Shown here: piece by piece, positions 1 through 9,317 of the stretch
Layout: each line of letters starts with the position of its first letter
Position numbering within the stretch: position 1 is the first letter of the stretch
NCBI GenBank assembly: GCA_944321175.1
Contig: CALUKI010000006.1
Span: 102,265-145,543 of the forward strand
Direction of reading: 5' to 3'
Length of the DNA stretch: 43,279 nucleotides
Source: an uncultured Alistipes sp.
Lineage (GTDB): Bacteria; Bacteroidota; Bacteroidia; Bacteroidales; Rikenellaceae
Position numbers and translations under genes: made by a program
Notes under the pieces: generated by a model
What the model saw: only the letters and a program-made list of their open reading frames with translations
The model's database searches: none
What the model was told of the DNA's origin: nothing

Positions 1-1
1 A

Positions 2-1156
2 ATCGGAATGTCGCGCGGCATCGAACGACTCGATGTGAAGAGTAAAAAGGAGGAACAGGAACGGTCGTTCCAGGCGTGGGCCGATGCGAACAGTATCGAT
101 GCGGAGTGTTATGATGAGGCGTTGGGAATGATCCGTGATGCCATTGCCGGGAGCAATGCGGTCTATGCCGCACAGTTTTATCTGAATGAAGCACTGTTGC
201 GTTCGGTGGAGATCATGACTCCGGCCCGTTATGTGATGGCTTCGCTCGATAAAAAGGGAAAGAAACTGACCAACAAGGCGGGTCTCAAAAAACATTTGCA
301 GGATTTCTACAAGGATTACAATGCGCCGACCGACCGGCGTGTGGCGCGCCGCATGTTCGAACTTGTCCTGGAGAATGTGGAGATGCTTCCGGATGTCTTT
401 GCAGAGGCAAAGAGTCGTTTCGGCTCTGTCGGGGAAGCCGTCGATTACCTTTATGGAGAGTCGGTATTTGCGGATGAAAAGCGTGCATTGGATTTTATAG
501 CTGATTTTTCGGTTGAGGATTTCGAAGCGGATCCGGCCGTACGGCTTGCGGAATCGGTCGTCGGTAAAATGAAGGAGCTGGCAGCCGAACAGGCGGATGC
601 GGCGATAAAATACAATGACGGCCATCGATTGTATGTCAAAGGGTTGATGTTGCAGCAGCCGGACAAGGCATGGGCGTCGGATGCGAACTTTACGATCCGC
701 CTGACATATGGACAGGTATTGCCTTATGATCCGGCGGACGGCGTAACGTATCATTACTATACGACGCTGAAGGGAGTCATGGAGAAAGAGGATCCGAACA
801 ATCCCGTTGAGTTTACGGTGCCCGAAAAGCTCAAGGAGCTGTACGAGGCCGGAGATTTCGGACTTTACGCCAATGAAAAGGGTGAACTTCCCGTAGCGTT
901 TCTTGCCAACCTCGATATTACGGGCGGCAATTCGGGATCCCCGATCATGAATGGACGCGGAGAGTTGTTGGGGCTGGCTTTCGACGGAAATTGGGAGGCG
1001 ATGTCGGGAGATGTGGCTTTCGAACCGGCATTGCAGCGAACCATTTCGGTGGATATACGTTATGTGTTGTTCATCATCGACAAATATGCCGGAGCAGGTT
1101 ATCTGCTCGATGAAATGACATTGATGCACGACGGCCATCCCGTAAAGACCGACTGA
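2..1156 (+). CDS. S46 family dipeptidyl-peptidase, DPP7-type, C-terminal part (5' end outside window)
   Basis: This is the C-terminal ~385 residues of a secreted S46 serine exopeptidase, which removes dipeptides from the N-terminus of peptides in the periplasm. The reading frame is open to the left edge, so the true start and the catalytic His and Asp lie outside. The nucleophile region reads TGGNSGSPIMNGRGELLG, followed by GLAFDGN and the family-typical end with ISVDIRYVLFIID. From family knowledge, the residue 18 after the catalytic Ser sets specificity: Gly in DPP7 (hydrophobic or broad P1), Arg in DPP11 (Asp/Glu at P1). Here it is Gly (the G of FDGN), which favours DPP7. A strong terminator follows at 1182-1217, so the gene is transcriptionally separate from the sugar locus. 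Family assignment is secure; the subtype rests on one residue. Confidence 0.93.
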   Translation: MGMSRGIERLDVKSKKEEQERSFQAWADANSIDAECYDEALGMIRDAIAGSNAVYAAQFYLNEALLRSVEIMTPARYVMASLDKKGKKLTNKAGLKKHLQDFYKDYNAPTDRRVARRMFELVLENVEMLPDVFAEAKSRFGSVGEAVDYLYGESVFADEKRALDFIADFSVEDFEADPAVRLAESVVGKMKELAAEQADAAIKYNDGHRLYVKGLMLQQPDKAWASDANFTIRLTYGQVLPYDPADGVTYHYYTTLKGVMEKEDPNNPVEFTVPEKLKELYEAGDFGLYANEKGELPVAFLANLDITGGNSGSPIMNGRGELLGLAFDGNWEAMSGDVAFEPALQRTISVDIRYVLFIIDKYAGAGYLLDEMTLMHDGHPVKTD

Positions 1157-1181
1157 CGGAATCGAATATCCGTTGTACACT

Positions 1182-1217
1182 AAAACGGGGAAGAATACGC
1201 GTATTCTTCCCCGTTTT
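1182..1217. terminator. Intrinsic terminator after the S46 peptidase
   Basis: A perfect 36-bp palindrome (18-bp arms, centre at 1199/1200) starts with AAAACGGGG and ends in CCCCGTTTT. It lies 25 nt after the peptidase stop. A-tract and T-tract flanks let it work in both directions. Confidence 0.9.
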
Positions 1218-1482
1218 TATTGGTGCCCGATTGAAAAAAAATTCAATAAACCCGTTTTCGATGCAATAATTACATCTGTTGAATAGGCTGGATAAAAAAG
1301 TAGAATTTGCCTATTCAGTTTTTGTTCAGACAATATGGACATATTGTTTTTTCTCATTCATCAATAGAAAAATACTTTTCTTGTTTTCTTATTTAACTAT
1401 TTCATATATAGGTATATATGAAGTCCGTAAGAGAGTTTGTGAGAATTTTTTATAAAAAAACTAAAACGTTTTTGCAAAATTT

Positions 1483-1513
1483 ATTGGATTATGAAATTAT
1501 TTTGTTACCTTTG
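1483..1513 (+). promoter_or_regulatory. Bacteroidetes-type promoter of the LacI regulator gene
   Basis: An ATTG at 1483-1486 (-33 element) and TACCTTTG at 1506-1513 (TAnnTTTG, -7 element) are separated by 19 nt, which fits the known Bacteroidetes primary-sigma consensus. The promoter lies inside the longest LacI ORF and so argues for translation starting at 1544. Confidence 0.7.
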
Positions 1514-1527
1514 TGTCGTTACCTCCA

Positions 1528-1541
1528 TGCAAACGCTTCCT
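1528..1541 (+). promoter_or_regulatory. Candidate LacI-family operator in the regulator's own 5' UTR
   Basis: TGCAAACGCTTCCT matches 9 of 10 fixed positions of the LacI-family consensus TGNAANCGNTTNCA. It lies 15 nt after the -7 box and 2 nt before the start codon of a LacI-type gene, an ideal place for autorepression. The match is seen in the sequence; binding is inferred. Confidence 0.5.
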
Positions 1542-1543
1542 TT

Positions 1544-2566
1544 ATGAAAACAGAGATGATAACCTTAAAAAAGGTCTCATTGAAAGACATTGCTGCAAAA
1601 GCCGGTGTATCAACGGCTTTGGTGTCGTTTGTCTTGAATGGTAAAGGACAGGAGCATCGTATTGGAGAAGAGACGGCACGCCATATCTTGCAAATCGCAA
1701 AGGAGATGAATTACCGGCCCAATCTTGCAGCTCGGGGTTTGCGCAGTGGAACAACCGGAACATTAGGTGTCGTCGTTTCCGATATTTCCAATCCTTTCTT
1801 TGCTCAAATTGCAAGAGATATTGAAGATGCTGCCGACAAATTGGGCCGCACCGTCTTTTTCGGCAGTTCGGATGAAAGTGCTGAAAAGATGAAAACATTG
1901 ATTTCGGGGCTTATAAACAGAGGAGTGGACGGTCTGATCGTCGTTCCCTGTGAACATTCCGAAGATACGATACAGGAACTCTGCAAAAATAAAATACCGC
2001 TCGTCCTGCTTGATCGCAATTTCAATGATATCAATGTCAGTTATGTCGTTCTTGATAATTTCAATGCGGCATACAAAGCAACACGTCATTTGATTGATTC
2101 AGGGTACAAAAAGGTAGGAATAATTGCCTATGATGTGAAACTGAACCATATGCAGGACCGTATTCGCGGGTACAAGGAAGCTGTCGCTGAAGCCGGAATG
2201 GCGGCCAATGTATTGGTCATCAAACAGAAAAACTTTGACAAGGCTTTTGATAAAGCCATGCGAAAGGCGATGGATGACGGTGTGGATGCCCTCTTCTTAC
2301 CAACAGTAACAATCACGATATCCTGTCTGCATTATATCAATGACCATAATATAGAGATTCCGAAACAATTGGGACTGGTCGGATTCGACGGCGGAGATGC
2401 TTTCGATCTCTTTTCCGTACCTGTTTCCTATGTAAGCCAGCCGGTCAGACATCTCTCCGTAAAGGCCGTGGAGATTTTGATAGATATGATTGTCAATAAG
2501 AATGCCTCTGTACAAGGTGTCCGTATTGTAGGCTCTCTGATTGTTCGGCAATCATCATTACCATAA
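1544..2566 (+). CDS. LacI-family transcriptional regulator
   Basis: This 340-residue regulator has an N-terminal HTH (VSLKDIAAKAGVSTALVSFV, about residues 8-27), a hinge helix with YRPNLAARGLRSG, and a periplasmic-binding-protein-like effector domain (about residues 65-340). I chose ATG 1544 because the HTH then begins near residue 8 as usual in the family, and because a promoter and operator-like site lie just upstream. The longer frame from 1418 would add 42 odd residues and swallow the promoter. It sits directly before the 21-kb sugar locus, separated by 63 nt, and is the likely sugar-responsive regulator of that locus. The ligand is unknown; a pentose or an intermediate such as D-ribulose is a guess from the neighbours. 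Confidence 0.92.
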   Translation: MKTEMITLKKVSLKDIAAKAGVSTALVSFVLNGKGQEHRIGEETARHILQIAKEMNYRPNLAARGLRSGTTGTLGVVVSDISNPFFAQIARDIEDAADKLGRTVFFGSSDESAEKMKTLISGLINRGVDGLIVVPCEHSEDTIQELCKNKIPLVLLDRNFNDINVSYVVLDNFNAAYKATRHLIDSGYKKVGIIAYDVKLNHMQDRIRGYKEAVAEAGMAANVLVIKQKNFDKAFDKAMRKAMDDGVDALFLPTVTITISCLHYINDHNIEIPKQLGLVGFDGGDAFDLFSVPVSYVSQPVRHLSVKAVEILIDMIVNKNASVQGVRIVGSLIVRQSSLP

Positions 2567-2570
2567 TTTT

Positions 2571-2611
2571 TTTGATATTTTACTTAAACGATATAGCAAA
2601 AAAATTGTATC
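2571..2611 (+). promoter_or_regulatory. Possible weak promoter and operator region before fucI
   Basis: TTTG at 2571-2574 lies 19 nt before a TA at 2594-2595, but the rest of the -7 element (TAnnTTTG) is missing. AAACGAT (2587-2593) resembles the core of the operator at 1528, and GATATA (2590-2595) forms an imperfect inverted repeat with TGTATC (2606-2611). This would suit an activator-dependent promoter for the sugar cluster. The evidence is weak, and read-through from the LacI gene is equally possible. Confidence 0.3.
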
Positions 2612-2629
2612 AATAACAGCCAATAATGT

Positions 2630-4420
2630 ATGAAGAACCTGAATTGTTCAGGTCGTCATCCCAAGATCGGAATACGGCCTATTATCGATGGACGTCGTGG
2701 TGGAATACGCGAATCTCTTGAAGAGATGACAATGGGAATGGCTCGGCGTGTATCCGAACTCTTTTCATCCCGCCTCTATTATTCTGACGGCGCCCCCGTA
2801 GAGTGTGTCATTGCCGATACGACAATCGGGGGTGTCGCGGAAGCTGCAGCTGCGGCTGAAAAGTTTCGGGACAACAACGTGGGCGCTGTTTTGTCGGTTA
2901 CACCTTGTTGGTGTTACGGTAGTGAGACGATCGACATGGATCCGCTCATGCCGAAGGCGATTTGGGGTTTCAACGGTACGGAGCGTCCGGGTGCCGTTTA
3001 TCTCGCTTCGGCTTTGGCCGGCCATAATCAGAAAGGACTTCCCTCTTTCGGTATTTATGGTCGCGATGTACAGGATCTTACGGATACATCGATTCCGGAA
3101 GATGTACAGGAAAAATTGTTGCGTTTCGGGCGTGCGGCGGTGGCCGTCATGCAAATGCGCGGGAAATCTTATTTGTCGATCGGGTCCGTATCGATGGGAA
3201 TCGCCGGTTCGACTCCCGATCCCGATTTCTTTCAGGAATATCTGGGTATGCGGAATGAGTATGTCGATTGTTCGGAGATCGAACGTCGTATTGAACTCGG
3301 TATTTATGATGAAGAGGAGTTCTTTTCTGCGATGCAATGGGTAAAACGTTTTTGCATATCCAACGAAGGTGTTGATTGCAATCCTCCGCATCTGCGGTAT
3401 TCACGCCAGAAAAAGGATGAAATATGGGAGTATGTCGTCAAAATGACGATGATTTTCCGTGATCTCATGCGGGGAAATCCAAAACTCGAAACAATAGGAT
3501 TTGCAGAAGAAGCAATGGGTCACAATGCCATTGCGGGCGGGTTCCAGGGACAACGGCAGTGGACGGACTTCCGTCCCGACGGAGATTTCCCTGAGGCGAT
3601 ACTCAATACGTCGTTCGATTGGAACGGAATCCGCGAACCGATCACCTTTGCGACGGAGAACGATACACTGAACGGTATCTCCATGCTGATGATGCACCTG
3701 TTGACCAACCGTGCCCAGATCTTTGCCGATGTCCGGACCTATTGGAGCCCCGAAGCTGTCGAACGCGTGACAGGCCGCAAACTGGAAGGTCGTGCCGCGA
3801 ACGGAATCATTCATCTGATCAATTCCGGATCCTGCGCACTCGACGCAACGGGCCGTCAGTCGGATACGGCGGGAAATCCCGTGATGAAGCGTCATTGGGA
3901 GATTACGGATGCCGATGCCGAAGCCTGTCTGGCTGCAACGACATGGTATCCCGCAAGTCGTGAGTATATGCGCGGCGGCGGTTTCTCGTCGCAGTTCCTT
4001 TCGCGCGGGGAGATGCCCGTAACGATGTGTCGGCTGAACCTGATAAAGGGACAAGGACCTGTATTGCAGATTGCCGAAGGTTGGGTGGTCGATGTCGATC
4101 CGGAGGTTTTCGACATTATCAACAAACGAACCGACCGGACATGGCCTACGACCTTCTTTGCTCCGCGTTTGACCGGAAACGGTACTTTCAGTGACGTGTA
4201 TTCGGTGATGAACAATTGGGGCGCGAATCACGGGGCAATCGGTTATGGACACATCGGAGCCGATCTGATGACGCTGGCATCGATGCTCCGTATTCCGGTA
4301 TGTATGCACAATGTCGATACAAAACGGATTTTTCGACCTTCGGCCTGGGCGGCATTCGGAATGGATCCCGAAGGTGCCGACTATCGGGCTTGTGCGACAT
4401 ACGGACCGATTTACAGGTAG
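2630..4420 (+). CDS. fucI: L-fucose / D-arabinose isomerase
   Basis: This cytoplasmic aldose-ketose isomerase converts L-fucose to L-fuculose and also D-arabinose to D-ribulose. At 596 residues it is close to E. coli FucI (591) and collinear with it. Hallmarks are [14 protein letters not shown] near the start, [15 protein letters not shown] (about 91-105), [14 protein letters not shown], and the Mn-binding residues expected from the E. coli enzyme: Glu343 (in ATEND), Asp367 (in FADVRTYW) and His534 (in WGANHG). It is the first gene of the sugar cluster. The kinase further on is AraB-type rather than FucK, and no FucA aldolase is present. The D-arabinose to D-ribulose reaction is therefore the better guess for its role here; L-fucose remains possible if the aldolase lies elsewhere. 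Confidence 0.96.
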   Translation: MKNLNCSGRHPKIGIRPIIDGRRGGIRESLEEMTMGMARRVSELFSSRLYYSDGAPVECVIADTTIGGVAEAAAAAEKFRDNNVGAVLSVTPCWCYGSETIDMDPLMPKAIWGFNGTERPGAVYLASALAGHNQKGLPSFGIYGRDVQDLTDTSIPEDVQEKLLRFGRAAVAVMQMRGKSYLSIGSVSMGIAGSTPDPDFFQEYLGMRNEYVDCSEIERRIELGIYDEEEFFSAMQWVKRFCISNEGVDCNPPHLRYSRQKKDEIWEYVVKMTMIFRDLMRGNPKLETIGFAEEAMGHNAIAGGFQGQRQWTDFRPDGDFPEAILNTSFDWNGIREPITFATENDTLNGISMLMMHLLTNRAQIFADVRTYWSPEAVERVTGRKLEGRAANGIIHLINSGSCALDATGRQSDTAGNPVMKRHWEITDADAEACLAATTWYPASREYMRGGGFSSQFLSRGEMPVTMCRLNLIKGQGPVLQIAEGWVVDVDPEVFDIINKRTDRTWPTTFFAPRLTGNGTFSDVYSVMNNWGANHGAIGYGHIGADLMTLASMLRIPVCMHNVDTKRIFRPSAWAAFGMDPEGADYRACATYGPIYR

Positions 4421-4513
4421 ATGACTACGGTTTTTGAGAAGACGGATCCGCCGGAAACTACAAGTTTGATTATGGCGGGCGGCTGCATCCAAAACAACGA
4501 AAAAATCACGGTT

Positions 4514-5734
4514 ATGTCTGACAAATTCAAATTTTTCATACTTGCATCGGCCGCATCGCTGATGTCGTGCGGCGGTGCCGATAAAACTTATACAATGGGA
4601 ACGTACGGATACGATCTGGCATTTTTTTCCGAACAGGGAATCGATGTCGTGGAACTGAGCAGCACTGACGGAACAGCGAAAATCATGCTCATCCCCTCTT
4701 ATCAGGGACGTGTGATGACCTCTACGACGGACGGTAATGACGGAGACAGTTATGGATGGATCAATTACGAACTGATCCGTTCCGGTGAGATAAATCCCCA
4801 ATTCAACCCTACGGGTGGTGAGGAACGTTTCTGGATCGGTCCTGAAGGCGGCCCCTTCTCGTTCTATTTCAAAAAGGGCGACGAGCAGATCTATGCCAAT
4901 TGGAAGGTTCCGGCGGCAATCGATACCGATTCGTATGAAATCGTCGCCCAAAACGATAAAAGCGTACATTTTACTAAGGATTTTTCTCTTGTCAATGCTT
5001 CGGACAATTGTTTCGACATCGGTGTTGACAGGTCCGTTACATTACTTGATAAAACACAAATCACCGAAATTCTGGCATGCAAAATTCCGTCGGAGGTGGC
5101 TTGTGTTGCCTACACTACCGTCAACGTTATTACGAATCGGGGTGTTGCGGCATGGACGCGGGAAACGGGAATGCCTTCGATTTGGCTGCTGGGAATGTTC
5201 AACCCGACGCCTTCGACGACGGTTTTCATTCCGTATGACGTTTCTTATGACGGAAAGATCGTCAACGATACCTATTTCGGCAAAATTCCTTCAGACCGCC
5301 TGCTGGTCGATAACGGAATGGTCTATTTCAAAATCGACGGCATGTATCGCAGCAAATTGGGCCTGCCTGCCGGCAGCGCACGAGATCTCTGTGGCAGTTA
5401 CGACTCTGAAAAGCGGGTATTGACTGTCATCAAATATTCGGTGCCGGTCGAAGGCGGCGATTATGTCAACGGACAATGGGGGGATCAGGAGGATCCTTTC
5501 TCCGGCGATGTGATCAACTCCTATAACGACGGTCCTACGGAGAACGGCACCATAATGGGGCCTTTCTATGAGGTCGAAACCTCGTCACCCGGAGCTGCTC
5601 TTGCTCCCGGAGAGTCGCTTACGCATCGTCAGACAACGATCCATTTCCAAGGAGAAGAGGCTTCGATCGATACGATTGTGCGGGAGTTGTTCGGTGTGGA
5701 GTTGGAACAGATAACGAAACGCTTCCGTCAGTGA
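4514..5734 (+). CDS. Predicted lipoprotein of unknown function in the sugar cluster
   Basis: This gene encodes 406 residues if ATG 4514 is used. That start gives a proper signal sequence (KFKFFILASAASLMSC) with a lipobox-like LMSC and Cys19 as lipid anchor; the in-frame start at 4421 would add 31 residues before it. The mature part is rich in beta strands, with motifs GGEERFWIGPEGGPFSFYF and FNPTPSTTVFIPYD, reminiscent of mutarotase-like beta-sandwich proteins. It may belong to a Bacteroidetes family of unknown function (DUF6786-like), which I cannot confirm without a search. Its place between isomerase and symporter suggests sugar binding, epimerisation or glycan trimming at the cell envelope. 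Function is not assigned. Confidence 0.8.
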   Translation: MSDKFKFFILASAASLMSCGGADKTYTMGTYGYDLAFFSEQGIDVVELSSTDGTAKIMLIPSYQGRVMTSTTDGNDGDSYGWINYELIRSGEINPQFNPTGGEERFWIGPEGGPFSFYFKKGDEQIYANWKVPAAIDTDSYEIVAQNDKSVHFTKDFSLVNASDNCFDIGVDRSVTLLDKTQITEILACKIPSEVACVAYTTVNVITNRGVAAWTRETGMPSIWLLGMFNPTPSTTVFIPYDVSYDGKIVNDTYFGKIPSDRLLVDNGMVYFKIDGMYRSKLGLPAGSARDLCGSYDSEKRVLTVIKYSVPVEGGDYVNGQWGDQEDPFSGDVINSYNDGPTENGTIMGPFYEVETSSPGAALAPGESLTHRQTTIHFQGEEASIDTIVRELFGVELEQITKRFRQ

Positions 5735-5765
5735 TTCCGATGATCTTTTAATCAAAATCGAAACA

Positions 5766-7202
5766 ATGGAAAAGCAACCGATCATACCCAAAGGAATAGC
5801 ATGGCCGTTCGTCCTGTTGACGATCCTCTTCTTCGCGTGGGCAGTTCCCAATAATCTGACCGATACGATGCTTGCCGCTTTCAAACGGATCATGAGCCTC
5901 TCGGATTCGAAAACCGCATGGATACAGGTGGTATGTTATCTGTTGGGGTATGGTTGTTTCGCCATCCCCGGTGCGCTGTTTATCAAACGGTATTCATATA
6001 AAGCCGGTGTTCTGCTGGGCCTCAGTCTCTATGCTCTCGGAACTTTCCTGTTTTATCCGGCCATGCATGTTTCGGCTTGGAGTACCGAAGTCGGTTTCGC
6101 TACTTTTCTATTGGCGATTTTCGTACTCTTTGCCGGACTTTCCATCCTTGAGACGTCGGCAAATTCCTACGTTTGTGCTATCGGTCCCGAAGAAACCGCT
6201 ACGCGCCGGCTGAATTTTGCCCAGTCGTTCAATCCTTTCGGGGCCATAACCGGCGTCATTGTTTCACAGGTTTTCATCCTTTCGCAACTCAATACGATGC
6301 TGGCTTCGGAACGTGCGGCATTGCCCGCTGAAGAGCTTGTCCGTATTCAAGGGGCCGAATTGAATGCCGTGACGATGACCTATATGGCTTTGGGTTGTGT
6401 GATGCTCGTCATCTTGTTTGCCATCCGCTTTACCCGAATGCCCGATCTCAGGGAGGGCGGATCGATCGATTTCGTCGGCACCTTCCGGAGATTGCTCCGG
6501 AATAAGAATTACGTTTGGGGCGTCGTGGCGCAATTCTTTTATGTAGGAGCGCAGATCGCCGTGTGGTCGTTCGTAATCCGTTATGCGATGCAGCAACTTC
6601 ATTTCGATAGCGTCATTGCATCGTTGGGCGAAGGCGCTTCGGCATCGGAGGTCATTACGGCTTTGCGCCACGTCGAACCTGTCGCCGCAGGATTCTATTC
6701 GCTGTGCGAAAGTGTGGGTCTCGATGCCTTGCTGCCCCGTACACCGGAGCAGGCCGGCGCAACGTACTACATCCTGTCGCTCGTCCTCTTTGTCGTCGGC
6801 CGCTTCGTTTGCACCTATCTGATGCGTTTTTTCCGTCCGTTGAGGATCTTGATTGTTTTGGCGGTGTTGGCCGTCTGCTGTTGTTTGGGTACGATGTTCC
6901 TTGACGGAAGAACCGGTGTCTATTGCCTGATGGGTATCTCGGGCTGCATGTCTTTGATGTTCCCCACGATCTATGGTCAGGGTATTGCCGGATTGGGTGA
7001 CGATACGAAAATCGGAGGTGCCGGAATGGTCATGGCTATTGCTGGCGCTGCATTGCTGACACAGATCCAAGGTATCGTTTCCGATCAGTCGGGCAGCATC
7101 GAATTGGCCTACGGTGTTCCGGCATTGGCGTTTGCCGTGATCGTATGCTATGGTCTGGTCTCGGAGCGCCGGACGGCCAATTCTTTGAATAACAACTTAT
7201 AA
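5766..7202 (+). CDS. fucP: FucP-type MFS sugar:proton symporter
   Basis: This 478-residue inner-membrane transporter has about 12 hydrophobic segments and belongs to the fucose:H+ symporter branch of the major facilitator superfamily. The N-terminus carries FFAWAVPNNLTDTMLAAF and the fourth segment has SILETSANSYV. Asp33 and Glu129 correspond to the proton- and substrate-coupled Asp and Glu of E. coli FucP. FucP is known to take L-fucose and structurally related sugars including D-arabinose, which matches the isomerase two genes upstream. It starts 31 nt after the lipoprotein gene and is followed 10 nt later by the GH172 gene, so it is co-transcribed with the cluster. It is a little longer than E. 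coli FucP (438), mainly through loop insertions. Confidence 0.93.
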   Translation: MEKQPIIPKGIAWPFVLLTILFFAWAVPNNLTDTMLAAFKRIMSLSDSKTAWIQVVCYLLGYGCFAIPGALFIKRYSYKAGVLLGLSLYALGTFLFYPAMHVSAWSTEVGFATFLLAIFVLFAGLSILETSANSYVCAIGPEETATRRLNFAQSFNPFGAITGVIVSQVFILSQLNTMLASERAALPAEELVRIQGAELNAVTMTYMALGCVMLVILFAIRFTRMPDLREGGSIDFVGTFRRLLRNKNYVWGVVAQFFYVGAQIAVWSFVIRYAMQQLHFDSVIASLGEGASASEVITALRHVEPVAAGFYSLCESVGLDALLPRTPEQAGATYYILSLVLFVVGRFVCTYLMRFFRPLRILIVLAVLAVCCCLGTMFLDGRTGVYCLMGISGCMSLMFPTIYGQGIAGLGDDTKIGGAGMVMAIAGAALLTQIQGIVSDQSGSIELAYGVPALAFAVIVCYGLVSERRTANSLNNNL

Positions 7203-7212
7203 GATTCCGATT

Positions 7213-9306
7213 ATGAAACGGGTGTTTGTCATCCTGATAGGATTATTGATCGGGTTGCCGTATGCGGGGCATGCGGAACCGGAGGTATCGCTTGCGTCGC
7301 TGCTGCGGGAGATGACCGATCGCACGCAGATCGCTCTTTTCCCTGCACCGACATTCGAGTGCCGTCAGTTCAGCAGTTACGATCGTGCTTCGATTGCCCG
7401 TGATTCGGCCGGATGGTTCGCCAATTGGGACCGATCGATGTTCCTGCGCGTGGAGCGCGATCGCGGACGGACGGAGTATGTGATGATGGATGCTGCAGGT
7501 CCCGGAGCCGTCGTCCGTTTCTGGATGACGTTTGCCGGTGAAAACTGCGGGCGCGGAACATTACGGATCTATGTCGATGACATGTCCGAACCGATCGTCG
7601 AAGGCGCTGCTTTTGATATTTTGAGCGGCGGTAAACTTGCCGGTGCACCCCTCTGTGCATCGGTGTCGGAGTTGACGCCTTATGAACAGCGCGGACACAA
7701 CCTCTATTTTCCGATCCCTTATGCCGAACGCTGCAAGGTCACTTACGAAAGCGAACATGTGTATGAAGACGATTTCGGAGCAAAGGAGTCTCGCAGCGAG
7801 TGCGTCTATTACAATATCAATTATCGGACGTATGCACCTTCGACGAAGGTCCGTTCGTTCCGGATGGAGCAATTGCAGCAGCATGCGGCACTCATTGCCC
7901 GCACGCAGCGGCTGTTGTCCGACGGGAAGGCGTGCATGGATGCCGGACGATTCGAACGTTGCGGGATGGATGCCGTGCTGGCTCCGGGCAAAAAACATAC
8001 CGTATCGCTGTCGGGCGGCAATGCCGTGCGGCGCATCCGTATGCATCTTGCAGCGGAAGATCGGGAGCAGGCTTTGCGTTCGGTCGTTTTGCAGATCCGT
8101 TTCGACGGCGAACAGACCGTATGGATTCCTGTGGGTGCTTTCTTCGGAATCGGAGATCGTTCGCTGACGACCTCCACTTGGTACACCTCGGTAGATGATT
8201 CGGGACTGATGGAGGCCTATTGGGTCATGCCCTTTGAAAAAGAGTGTGTCATTACGTTGGAAAATTATGGCACGCAATCCGTACAGATAACCGATGCGGC
8301 GGTGGAATATGCCCCCTGGCATTGGAACGAACGTTCGATGCATTTCGGTGCGGCATGGCACGAATACGCCGGAATCGACACCGGTTCGTCGAAAACGATG
8401 GATGGCCAAGGCCGGGGGTTGAGGGATCTGTCATTCGTGCATCTTACCGGGCAGGGCGTGTATGTGGGGGATGAAATCTCTCTGTTCAATACGACTTATC
8501 ATTGGTGGGGTGAAGGCGACGAAAAGATCTTTGTGGATGGGGAACCGTTTCCTTCGCATATCGGTACGGGGACGGAAGATTATTATGGCTATGCTTGGTG
8601 CCGCCCCGAAAGATTTACCGGCCATCCCTTCATCGCGCAACCCTGCGGAGATGGAAATTTCGCTCCGACCTTTTCGGTCAACAGCCGTTGGCGGGTGCTG
8701 GATGCCATTCCGTTCCGGAAAAGTCTCGATTTCGACATGGAACTCTGGCATTGGGCGCATGGCCATATCAACTATGCCCCTGCTACATTCTGGTATTTGC
8801 GGCCCGGCGGAACTGCTGATCCGGCGTCCGATCCGGATGCCGTTGTGCGTACCGTGACGAAATGCCGGAGCGACATCATTCCGGACAAAACGCGCCTGTC
8901 GGTTGCGGCCGAAGCAATGAATGTCGAGGGGACGCCTGCCGGACATGTTGAATACAATCCGTTGCATACCGATCAGTTGAGCGGCGAGGTATCGCTCTAT
9001 TGGACGAATGCTCCGTCGGGAACCGTGATGGAGACGACGTTCCATTCCGATTGGGAGTGCTCCGGACCGGTAACGGTCCGATTGGTAAAAGCACCGGAGT
9101 TCGGCCGTGTCAATATCCGGCTTAACGGTGTATTGCTGACGCAGGAAGTAGATTTGTATGCTTCTGATTTTCAGGTTGTAAAATTCGTATTCGAAAACGG
9201 TGTACTGCGCTGTGGCGAAAATCGCCTGACATTCGAGATAACGGCTCCGGCGCCATCCCGTGAGACGGGCGGCTGCGGTTGTGATCTCATTGTTTTTGAG
9301 AAATAA
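7213..9306 (+). CDS. GH172 (DUF2961) glycoside hydrolase, secreted; candidate exo-alpha-D-arabinofuranosidase
   Basis: This is a 697-residue protein with a Sec signal peptide (RVFVILIGLLIGLPYAGHA). The DUF2961/GH172 core shows WWGEGDEKIFVDGE and IGTGTEDYYG. Glu434 (GEGD) and Glu455 (GTGTED) have the 21-residue spacing of the catalytic pair known from the family's alpha-D-fructofuranosidase structure. Characterised GH172 members act on D-fructofuranosides and D-arabinofuranosides. The neighbours FucI and an AraB-type kinase make D-arabinofuranose the more likely target, which is an inference. The protein is longer than a minimal GH172; the last ~110 residues look like an added beta-rich, possibly carbohydrate-binding, domain. 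It probably works in the periplasm on SusC/D-imported oligosaccharides or on the surface. Confidence 0.88.
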   Translation: MKRVFVILIGLLIGLPYAGHAEPEVSLASLLREMTDRTQIALFPAPTFECRQFSSYDRASIARDSAGWFANWDRSMFLRVERDRGRTEYVMMDAAGPGAVVRFWMTFAGENCGRGTLRIYVDDMSEPIVEGAAFDILSGGKLAGAPLCASVSELTPYEQRGHNLYFPIPYAERCKVTYESEHVYEDDFGAKESRSECVYYNINYRTYAPSTKVRSFRMEQLQQHAALIARTQRLLSDGKACMDAGRFERCGMDAVLAPGKKHTVSLSGGNAVRRIRMHLAAEDREQALRSVVLQIRFDGEQTVWIPVGAFFGIGDRSLTTSTWYTSVDDSGLMEAYWVMPFEKECVITLENYGTQSVQITDAAVEYAPWHWNERSMHFGAAWHEYAGIDTGSSKTMDGQGRGLRDLSFVHLTGQGVYVGDEISLFNTTYHWWGEGDEKIFVDGEPFPSHIGTGTEDYYGYAWCRPERFTGHPFIAQPCGDGNFAPTFSVNSRWRVLDAIPFRKSLDFDMELWHWAHGHINYAPATFWYLRPGGTADPASDPDAVVRTVTKCRSDIIPDKTRLSVAAEAMNVEGTPAGHVEYNPLHTDQLSGEVSLYWTNAPSGTVMETTFHSDWECSGPVTVRLVKAPEFGRVNIRLNGVLLTQEVDLYASDFQVVKFVFENGVLRCGENRLTFEITAPAPSRETGGCGCDLIVFEK

Positions 9307-9317
9307 AAAAGCTCAGC

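Larger units (their letters stand above)
1218..1543. other. AT-rich intergenic region upstream of the LacI gene
   Basis: I see no credible gene here; the in-frame extension of the LacI ORF back to 1418 is low in coding character and overlaps the promoter. The region holds two inverted repeats. TGAATAGGC at 1280-1288 pairs with GCCTATTCA at 1309-1317 and is followed by GTTTTTG. ACAATATG-GA-CATATTGT at 1330-1347 is followed by a T-run. The first may be a second terminator or the 3' end of a small transcript, the second a terminator or an operator. The region also contains the promoter and operator listed separately. Confidence 0.6.

Noticed and set aside
1418..1543. A 42-residue N-terminal extension of the LacI regulator
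   Set aside because: It would contain a consensus promoter and an operator-like site, and LacI proteins start just before the HTH.
3401..4969. A 522-codon minus-strand frame opposite fucI and the lipoprotein gene
   Set aside because: It crosses two clear plus-strand genes, has no recognisable domain and has shadow-type composition.
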